A DNA stretch of 5,051 nt, from the NCBI GenBank assembly GCA_018262135.1, contig JAGTSD010000162.1, forward strand, positions 1 through 5,051, read 5' to 3'. Source of the stretch: Pseudomonadota bacterium (lineage in GTDB: Bacteria > Pseudomonadota > Gammaproteobacteria > Competibacterales > Competibacteraceae). Below the pieces are notes generated by a model. The model had not been told where the DNA came from and made no database searches. It saw only the letters and a list, made by a program, of their open reading frames with translations. Positions within the stretch are counted from its first letter, which is position 1; every line of letters starts with the position of its first letter. Below are positions 1 through 5,051 of the stretch, piece by piece. A program made the position numbers and the translations under genes.

Positions 1-804
1 GCCGGCCCGAAAGCGCCCCCCGCCCGGTTGATGCGCCTGCGCGAAAAGCTGCTGGCGCTGGATGGCCTCGGCATCGAACGGGTGCTGTGTCTGGAATTCG
101 ACCACCGGCTGGCGGCGATGCCGGCGGAACGCTTCATCGAAGATCTGCTGATCGAGCGGCTGGGCATCCGCTATCTGGTCATCGGCGACGATTTCCGCTT
201 CGGCCACCGCCGTGCTGGCGATTTCGCCATGCTGGTCCAGGCCGGCCAGCGCCACGGGTTCGCAGTAGCCGATAATCACAGCTACAGCGTGGGCGGCGAA
301 CGGGTCAGCAGCACCCGTGTTCGCCAGGCGCTGGCCCAGGGTGATCTGGATCTGGCGGCGCGGCTGCTGGGTCGGCCCTACGATATGTGCGGGCGGGTGG
401 CGCACGGCGACCGCCGGGGCCGCACCATCGGCTTTCCCACCGCCAACATCCACCTCCACCGCCGCGTCACTCCGGTTTACGGAGTCTACGCCGTGCTGCT
501 GAGCGGCCCCGATCTGCAACTCTGGCCCGGCATCGCCAATGTGGGCTGCCGTCCGACGGTCGAAGGCGAGCGCGAACGGCTGGAAGTCCATCTGCTCGAC
601 TTCCAGGGCGATCTCTATGGCCGGCATGTCAAGGTGGATTTCCTGCATTATCTCCGCCCGGAACAGCGCTTCGCGTCCCTGGCTGCTTTGCAAGCGCAAA
701 TTCAGCAGGACGAACAGACCGCTCGGGCCTGGTTCGCCGCGCGGGGCATCCTGCCCTCCCGTCACCCCTCACCCCTCACCCCTGACCAGATCGGGGGTTT
801 TTGA
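1..804 (+). CDS. ribF: Bifunctional riboflavin kinase / FMN adenylyltransferase (FAD synthetase), 5'-truncated by the window
   Basis: RibF phosphorylates riboflavin to FMN and then adenylates FMN to FAD in the cytoplasm. The frame is open from base 1, so the start lies upstream. Compared with E. coli RibF (313 aa, from memory) about 63 residues are missing, including the nucleotide-binding HxGH motif; the TTG/ATG at 28-33 are internal codons. Of the 267 visible residues, the first part is the adenylyltransferase domain with GDDFRFG at 62-68 and the SSTRVR motif at 103-108. The riboflavin kinase domain follows with HGDRRGRTIGFPTANI (PTAN at 146-149), PVYGVYAV, ANVGCRPTV, and EVHLLDF whose Glu195 matches the proposed catalytic base. 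The family's usual end corresponds to about ARAWFAARGIL; the remaining 16 or so residues (PSRHPSPLTPDQIGGF) are encoded by a heptamer repeat and a terminator-like hairpin and look like an acquired tail. The stop is 26 bases before ileS. Identity is very secure; the function of the tail is unknown. Confidence 0.97.
   Translation, partial: AGPKAPPARLMRLREKLLALDGLGIERVLCLEFDHRLAAMPAERFIEDLLIERLGIRYLVIGDDFRFGHRRAGDFAMLVQAGQRHGFAVADNHSYSVGGERVSSTRVRQALAQGDLDLAARLLGRPYDMCGRVAHGDRRGRTIGFPTANIHLHRRVTPVYGVYAVLLSGPDLQLWPGIANVGCRPTVEGERERLEVHLLDFQGDLYGRHVKVDFLHYLRPEQRFASLAALQAQIQQDEQTARAWFAARGILPSRHPSPLTPDQIGGF
762..782. repeat. Heptanucleotide tandem repeat, TCACCCC x3
   Basis: Three perfect, contiguous copies of TCACCCC lie at 762-768, 769-775 and 776-782, followed by the degenerate TGACC. 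The array is inside the 3' end of ribF and encodes part of its unusual tail (HPSPLTP). The period of seven is not a multiple of three, so each gain or loss of a copy would change the ribF frame. The third copy also supplies the left arm of the terminator-like stem just downstream. Confidence 0.9.
778..802 (+). terminator. Probable intrinsic (Rho-independent) terminator overlapping the ribF stop
   Basis: ACCCCTGA (778-785) can pair with TCGGGGGT (791-798) to give an eight-base-pair stem with one T-G wobble and a five-base loop (CCAGA). A T-run at 798-802 follows directly and includes the first base of the ribF TGA. The shape is that of an intrinsic terminator, but the T-run is short and translating ribosomes would cover the stem. 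It could give partial termination between ribF and ileS, act as an mRNA 3'-end stabiliser, or have no function. This is inferred from pairing only; no folding energy was computed. Confidence 0.5.
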
Positions 805-820
805 GCACCCGGCTTTCCTA

Positions 821-824
821 GAGG
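821..824 (+). promoter_or_regulatory. Ribosome binding site for ileS
   Basis: GAGG lies six bases upstream of the GTG at 831. An in-frame TAG at 819-821 rules out any earlier ileS start, and the next in-frame ATG is codon 17, so this site decides the GTG start. Confidence 0.75.
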
Positions 825-830
825 TTTACC

Positions 831-3668
831 GTGGCCGATTACAAAGACACCCTCAATCTTCCCCAGACCGCCTTTCCGATGAAGGCCGATCTCGCCAAAC
901 GCGAGCCGGAGTTGCTGCGCTATTGGCGGGAACTGGACTTGTACCAGCGGCAGCGCGTCGAATTCGCCGGGCGACCCAAGTTCGTGCTGCACGACGGTCC
1001 CCCCTACGCCAATGGGACGATTCACATCGGCCACGCCGTCAATAAGGTGCTCAAGGACATCATCGTCAAGTCCCAGACGCTGAGCGGCTTCGACGCGCCC
1101 TACGTGCCGGGCTGGGACTGCCACGGCCTGCCCATCGAGCAGGTGGTGGAAAAGAAGCTGGGCAAGGTGGGGGTTCAGGTGGACGCCCGCCAGTTCCGCA
1201 CTGCCTGCCGGGCGTTCGCCGCCGAGCAGATCGCCAGCCAGAGCACCGATTTTCAGCGGCTGGGCGTGCTGGGCGACTGGGAGAAGCCGTATCTGACCAT
1301 GGACTTCCGCGCTGAGGCCGACATCGTGCGGTCGCTGGCGCGGATCATCGCCAACGGCCATCTGTACCGTGGCTCGAAGCCGGTGTACTGGTGCATTGAT
1401 TGCGGGTCGGCGCTGGCCGAGGCCGAGGTCGAGTATGAGGATCGCGACTCGCTGGCGATTGACGTGCGTTTCGCGGTGGTGGACCCCGAGGCGCTGATGG
1501 CCCGGCTGCATCATGTCGAGGGCCACGAAGGCAAGGGACCGCTGGCCGTGGTGATCTGGACCACCACGCCGTGGACCCTGCCGGCCAACCAGGCGGTAGC
1601 GGTCAATCCGGGGCTGGAATACGTGGTCGTGCAAGTCGAGACTGACCGGGGCCAGGAGCGGCTGGTGGTCGCCGAGCCGCTGCTGAAGGACTCGCTGGCC
1701 CGCTGGCGCATTGATGATTATCGAGTGATCGCCTACGGTCCGGGCGCTGAACTGGAACGGCTGGCCCTGCGCCATCCGTTTTACGACCGGGAAGTGCCGG
1801 TCATCCTCGGCGATCACGTCACCACCGACGCCGGCACCGGCGCGGTTCACACGGCTCCAGCTCACGGCCAGGAAGACTACGTGGTCGGTTCGCGCTATGG
1901 CCTGCCGGTGGACAACCCGGTGGGGCCGGATGGCCGCTTCCTGCCCGATACCCCGCTGTTCGCCGGCCTGCACGTATTCGCCGCCAACGAACGGGTGATT
2001 GATACGCTGAAGGTGCACGGCAATCTGCTGCGGGTCGCCAGCCTGAAGCACAGCTATCCGCACTGCTGGCGGCACAAGACCCCGGTGATCTTCCGCGCCA
2101 CCGCGCAATGGTTCATCGGCATGGATCATCCGCACGCCTTGCGCGCCCAGGCCCTGACCGAGATCAAAAAGCTCCGCTTCACCCCGGACTGGGGCGAGGC
2201 GCGGATTGAGGGCATGGTGACCAACCGCCCGGACTGGTGCGTGTCCCGGCAACGCTACTGGGGCGTACCCATCGCGCTGTTCACCCATCAGCAAACCGGC
2301 GAACTGCATCCGAACACCCTGGAATTGATGGAACAGGCGGCCCAGCGCATCGAACAGGGCGGCATTGACGCCTGGTTCGAACTCGACCCGGCGGAACTGC
2401 TGGGCGCGGACGCGGCACATTACGACAAGGTGACCGACACTCTGGATGTGTGGTTCGACTCCGGCACGACGCATCTCTCGGTGCTGGACCGCCGCCCGGA
2501 ACTGCATTTCCCGGCGGAACTGTATCTGGAAGGCTCCGACCAACATCGCGGCTGGTTCCAGTCCTCATTACTGGCCTCGGTGGCGATGCGCGGCGTCGCG
2601 CCGTACAAGGGGCTGTTGACCCACGGCTTCACCGTGGACGCCCAGGGCCGCAAGATGTCCAAGTCGCTGGGCAACGTGATCGCGCCGCAGAAGGTGGTGA
2701 GTTCGCTGGGGGCCGACGTGCTGCGGCTGTGGGTGGCGGCGACCGACTATCGCGGCGAAATGGGCGTTTCCGACGAGATTCTCAAGCGGATGGCCGATTC
2801 CTACCGGCGGATGCGCAACACCGCCCGCTTCCTGCTGGCCAATCTGAATGGCTTCGATCCCACCCGCGACCTGCTGCCGCCGGAGCGGATGCTGGCGCTG
2901 GACCGCTGGGCGGTGGATCGCACCCGCCGCTTGCAGGAGGAAATTCTGGAGGCTTACGATCAGTACCTGTTCCATCTGATCTACCAGAAGATTCACAACT
3001 TCTGCTCGGTAGACCTGGGCAGCCTGTATCTGGACATCATCAAGGACCGGCAGTACACCACCGGGCGTGACAGCATCGCCCGCCGCTCGGCGCAGACGGC
3101 GATGCACCACATTCTGGAAGCGATGACCCGCTGGCTGGCCCCGATCCTGAGCTTCACCGCCGAGGAAATCTGGCGCAACCTGCCCGGCGAACGCGGTCCG
3201 TCGGTGTTCCTGACCACCTGGTACAACGGGCTGTTCGCGGTCGGCGACGACGAACCGCTCAACGCCGCCTACTGGGACCGGCTGATCGGCGTGCGTGAGG
3301 CGGTCAGCAAGGAACTGGAGAAGCTGCGGGTCGCCGGTGGCATCGGTTCGGGACTGGACGCGGAAGTGGAGTTGTACGGCGATGGCGACCTGGCGGCCGA
3401 TTTGCACCGGATCGGCGATGAACTGCGCTTCTTCTTCATCACCTCCTACGCCCGCGTGTGCCCTTGGGCCGCCAAGCCAGAAGACGCGGTCGAAGTCCAG
3501 GTCAACGGCCAGCCGCTGGCGATTCGGGTGTTGCCCTGCGCCCATACCAAGTGCGTTCGTTGCTGGCACCACCGCGAGGACGTCGGTGCGAACCCGGATC
3601 ATCCGGAACTCTGCGGGCGCTGCGTGGACAATGCGTTTGGGGCCGGGGAAGCGCGCCGGTTCGCCTGA
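831..3668 (+). CDS. ileS: Isoleucyl-tRNA synthetase, bacterial IleRS1 type
   Basis: IleS attaches isoleucine to tRNA-Ile in the cytoplasm and hydrolyses mischarged valine. The 945 residues are full length for the family (E. coli about 938). The class I catalytic core shows HIGH at 65-68 and KMSKS at 608-612. The CP1 editing domain has [11 protein letters not shown] at 243-253 and [16 protein letters not shown] from 335, with Asp349 matching the conserved editing aspartate of E. coli (Asp342). The core also contains [18 protein letters not shown] (WFDSG at 541-545) and [10 protein letters not shown]. The anticodon-binding helical region follows ([20 protein letters not shown], then [10 protein letters not shown]). 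The C-terminal zinc finger has Cys908, Cys911, Cys928 and Cys931 (CVRCW...CGRC), a hallmark of the IleRS1 form. No key residue is missing and no frameshift is seen. The GTG start is fixed by GAGG and an in-frame stop just upstream. It lies between ribF and lspA as in E. coli, and co-transcription with lspA is likely. Confidence 0.99.
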   Translation: MADYKDTLNLPQTAFPMKADLAKREPELLRYWRELDLYQRQRVEFAGRPKFVLHDGPPYANGTIHIGHAVNKVLKDIIVKSQTLSGFDAPYVPGWDCHGLPIEQVVEKKLGKVGVQVDARQFRTACRAFAAEQIASQSTDFQRLGVLGDWEKPYLTMDFRAEADIVRSLARIIANGHLYRGSKPVYWCIDCGSALAEAEVEYEDRDSLAIDVRFAVVDPEALMARLHHVEGHEGKGPLAVVIWTTTPWTLPANQAVAVNPGLEYVVVQVETDRGQERLVVAEPLLKDSLARWRIDDYRVIAYGPGAELERLALRHPFYDREVPVILGDHVTTDAGTGAVHTAPAHGQEDYVVGSRYGLPVDNPVGPDGRFLPDTPLFAGLHVFAANERVIDTLKVHGNLLRVASLKHSYPHCWRHKTPVIFRATAQWFIGMDHPHALRAQALTEIKKLRFTPDWGEARIEGMVTNRPDWCVSRQRYWGVPIALFTHQQTGELHPNTLELMEQAAQRIEQGGIDAWFELDPAELLGADAAHYDKVTDTLDVWFDSGTTHLSVLDRRPELHFPAELYLEGSDQHRGWFQSSLLASVAMRGVAPYKGLLTHGFTVDAQGRKMSKSLGNVIAPQKVVSSLGADVLRLWVAATDYRGEMGVSDEILKRMADSYRRMRNTARFLLANLNGFDPTRDLLPPERMLALDRWAVDRTRRLQEEILEAYDQYLFHLIYQKIHNFCSVDLGSLYLDIIKDRQYTTGRDSIARRSAQTAMHHILEAMTRWLAPILSFTAEEIWRNLPGERGPSVFLTTWYNGLFAVGDDEPLNAAYWDRLIGVREAVSKELEKLRVAGGIGSGLDAEVELYGDGDLAADLHRIGDELRFFFITSYARVCPWAAKPEDAVEVQVNGQPLAIRVLPCAHTKCVRCWHHREDVGANPDHPELCGRCVDNAFGAGEARRFA

Positions 3669-3712
3669 TGTGGGAATCCCGTCTCTTGATGAATTGGGAC
3701 TTGCGATGTTGA
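3668..3712 (+). other. Possible 14-codon coupling ORF between ileS and lspA
   Basis: The ileS stop overlaps an ATG by one base (TGATG, 3666-3670). That ATG opens a short frame, [14 protein letters not shown], whose TGA at 3710-3712 lies just inside lspA, four bases after its ATG begins. Such an arrangement could let ribosomes leaving ileS re-initiate and be delivered to the lspA start. No ribosome binding site at suitable spacing is seen for it, and it may be chance. I do not call it a protein-coding gene. Confidence 0.2.
3696..3699 (+). promoter_or_regulatory. Weak ribosome binding site for lspA
   Basis: GGGA lies six bases before the ATG at 3706. It is a poor match, but it favours this ATG over the in-frame GTG at 3670, which would add 12 residues (starting VGIPSLDELG) unlike a LspA N-terminus. 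Confidence 0.4.
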
Positions 3713-4194
3713 AAAAATGGCTCTGGCTCAGCGTCCTGGTGATCGTCCTCGATCAGGCCACCAAATTCCTCGCCGAGACCTTTCTGGCCATGCATGAGCC
3801 GGTGCCAGTGCTGCCCTCGTTCAACCTGATGCTGACCTACAACACCGGCGCTGCCTTCAGCTTCCTGGCTCACGCCGGCGGCTGGCAACGCTGGTTCTTC
3901 CTGAGCCTGGGCACGGCGGTCAGCATTGGCCTGATCGTCTGGCTGCAGCGGCTCAAGCCGGGAGAAAAATGGCTGGCGGCAGCGCTGGCCTTGATTCTGG
4001 GCGGGGCGGTCGGCAACCTGATAGACCGGGCCTGGCTTGGGCAAGTCATTGATTTCATACAGCTTTATTATGATCGCTGGTACTGGCCGGCCTTCAACAT
4101 CGCCGATTCGGCCATCACCATCGGCGCCGTGCTGCTGGTGCTGGAAAGCCTGTGGTCCCGGAACGCAAGCAGCCTGAAAGATCCCCCCGCCTGA
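3706..4194 (+). CDS. lspA: Lipoprotein signal peptidase (signal peptidase II)
   Basis: LspA is an inner-membrane aspartyl protease that cuts the signal peptide from diacylglyceryl-modified prolipoproteins, after Lgt and before Lnt. The 162 residues are the usual length. The N-terminus [20 protein letters not shown] has the family's conserved Asp in the first membrane segment, and NTGAAFSFL at 46-54 is the second signature. The catalytic dyad is Asp116 (GQVIDF) and Asp134 (FNIADS), within GNLIDRAW...VIDFIQLYY and [17 protein letters not shown]. Four hydrophobic segments are visible at about residues 5-22, 62-80, 88-106 and 132-150. The reading frame is open far upstream inside ileS, but ATG 3706 gives the normal N-terminus. 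The gene begins 37 bases after ileS, as expected for one transcript. Its TGA is immediately followed by a heptamer repeat. Confidence 0.98.
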   Translation: MLKKWLWLSVLVIVLDQATKFLAETFLAMHEPVPVLPSFNLMLTYNTGAAFSFLAHAGGWQRWFFLSLGTAVSIGLIVWLQRLKPGEKWLAAALALILGGAVGNLIDRAWLGQVIDFIQLYYDRWYWPAFNIADSAITIGAVLLVLESLWSRNASSLKDPPA

Positions 4195-4214
4195 CTGTCC
4201 ACTGTCCACTGTCC
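4194..4214. repeat. Heptanucleotide tandem repeat, ACTGTCC x3
   Basis: Three perfect contiguous copies of ACTGTCC lie at 4194-4200, 4201-4207 and 4208-4214. The first base is the last base of the lspA stop codon, and the array fills most of the short gap before ispH. It has the same period and copy number as the array at the end of ribF but a different unit. It is outside coding sequence. In E. coli this junction holds fkpB. Confidence 0.9.
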
Positions 4215-4228
4215 GCTATGAGACCCGT

Positions 4229-5051
4229 ATGAGCGTCCATATCCATCTGGCCAATCCCCGTGGCTTTTGCGCCGGCGTGGATCGGGCCATCGGTATCGTC
4301 GAACGGGCGCTGGACCTGTTCGGCGCGCCGATCTACGTGCGCCACGAGGTGGTTCATAACCGCTTCGTGGTGGATAACCTGCGAGAGCGGGGCGCGGTTT
4401 TTGTCGAGGAACTGGATGAAGTTCCCGACGACGCGACGGTGATCTTCAGCGCCCACGGAGTATCGCGGGCGGTGCAGGAACAGGCGGCGCGACGCGGCCT
4501 TAAGGTCTTCGATGCCACCTGTCCGCTGGTCACCAAGGTCCACCTGGAAGTCAGCCGCCATGCTCACATGGGCCGCGAGGTGATCCTGATCGGCCACGCG
4601 GGGCATCCCGAAGTCGAAGGCACCATGGGACAGTACGACGAGGGCGCGGGCGGGCGGATGTATCTGGTGGAAAAGGTCGAGGATGTCTGGACGCTGCCGG
4701 TGCGCAATCCCGCCGAACTGGCCTACGTCACCCAGACCACCCTGTCGGTGGACGATACCGCGCAGATCGTCGCCGCCCTGCGCCAACGTTTTCCGGCGAT
4801 TCAGGGACCGCGCAAGGACGACATCTGCTACGCCACCCAGAATCGGCAGGACGCGGTCAAGGAATTGTCGCAGCGCTGCCAGTTATTGCTGGTGGTCGGT
4901 TCGCGCAACAGTTCCAATTCCAACCGGCTGCGGGAACTGGCCGAGAAGGCAGGCACGCCGGCCTGGCTCATTGACGGACCCGGGGATATTGACCCAGCCT
5001 GGCTGGCCGGGAAAACCACTATCGGCGTGACCGCCGGCGCTTCGGCGCCTG
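4229..5051 (+). CDS. ispH: 4-hydroxy-3-methylbut-2-enyl diphosphate reductase, 3'-truncated by the window
   Basis: IspH is the cytoplasmic iron-sulfur enzyme that reduces HMBPP to IPP and DMAPP, the last step of the MEP pathway. The frame stays open to the window end: 274 residues are visible of a usual 310-320, so about 40 C-terminal residues are missing. The three cluster-binding cysteines are Cys14 ([12 protein letters not shown]), Cys98 ([11 protein letters not shown]) and Cys200 ([11 protein letters not shown]), matching E. coli Cys12, Cys96 and Cys197. Substrate-pocket residues are His43, His76, His126 and Glu128 (GHPEVEG), Thr170 ([10 protein letters not shown]), Ser228-Ser229-Asn230 ([11 protein letters not shown]) and Ser272 (AGASAP). 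The ATG at 4229 gives the normal N-terminus [12 protein letters not shown]. The upstream signal is weak: GAGA at 4220-4223, five bases away. A tiny ATG frame at 4218-4232 (MRPV) ends on ATGA overlapping this start, which could aid coupling with lspA. It follows lspA directly, without the fkpB found in E. coli. Confidence 0.98.
   Translation, partial: MSVHIHLANPRGFCAGVDRAIGIVERALDLFGAPIYVRHEVVHNRFVVDNLRERGAVFVEELDEVPDDATVIFSAHGVSRAVQEQAARRGLKVFDATCPLVTKVHLEVSRHAHMGREVILIGHAGHPEVEGTMGQYDEGAGGRMYLVEKVEDVWTLPVRNPAELAYVTQTTLSVDDTAQIVAALRQRFPAIQGPRKDDICYATQNRQDAVKELSQRCQLLLVVGSRNSSNSNRLRELAEKAGTPAWLIDGPGDIDPAWLAGKTTIGVTAGASAP

Noticed and set aside
762..782. The tandem repeats as a CRISPR array or phage attachment site
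   Set aside because: Units of seven bases without spacers cannot be CRISPR repeats, and no integrase, cas gene or mobile element is in the window.
539..1045. A plus-strand ORF spanning the ribF-ileS junction
   Set aside because: It overlaps two confident genes in another frame and has low-complexity composition with no family resemblance.
762..2546. A 594-codon open frame on the minus strand opposite ileS, and a second one of 344 codons at 2568-3602
   Set aside because: Both are in exact codon register with ileS, so they stop only where ileS uses TTA, CTA or TCA, which are rare in GC-rich genes. The translations show no recognisable domain, while ileS is complete and conserved.
3295..4194. 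A possible 299-residue LspA with a long N-terminal extension or fusion
   Set aside because: The extra part is the out-of-frame translation of ileS, rich in Arg, Ser and Pro. ATG 3706 gives the standard LspA N-terminus and length.
4115..4786. A 223-codon minus-strand open frame opposite ispH
   Set aside because: It is again codon-aligned with a clearly real gene (ispH) and has no recognisable product.

Overview
The window is a compact, GC-rich (roughly 60-65% by eye) piece of a bacterial chromosome with four housekeeping genes, all on the + strand and almost touching: ribF (5' end cut off by the window), ileS, lspA and ispH (3' end cut off). Order and protein sequence fit the conserved gammaproteobacterial ribF-ileS-lspA-(fkpB)-ispH cluster. 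The IleS, RibF and IspH proteins align closely with Escherichia coli as I recall those sequences. A gammaproteobacterium with a GC-rich genome is the best inference; I cannot place it at genus level.

Layout: 1-804 is the riboflavin kinase/FAD synthetase RibF, lacking about 63 N-terminal residues. Its last codons run through a three-copy heptanucleotide tandem repeat (762-782) and a hairpin followed by a T-run (778-802) that looks like an intrinsic terminator. After 26 bases, ileS (831-3668) starts at a GTG behind a GAGG ribosome binding site. After 37 bases, lspA (3706-4194) follows. A second, different three-copy heptamer repeat (4194-4214) begins on the last base of the lspA stop and fills most of the 34-base gap before ispH (4229 onward, 274 residues visible). 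No gap between genes exceeds 40 bases.

The genes do not form one pathway. RibF makes FMN and FAD, IleS charges tRNA-Ile, LspA removes signal peptides from prolipoproteins at the inner membrane, and IspH carries out the last step of the MEP isoprenoid pathway. They are linked by conserved co-transcription. Compared with E. coli, fkpB is missing between lspA and ispH.

I found no new biological system, mobile element, CRISPR array or RNA gene. The unusual material is all at the gene junctions: two unrelated heptamer triplets at gene 3' ends, one of them built into the ribF reading frame and into a terminator-like stem, and two tiny ORFs that could couple translation.
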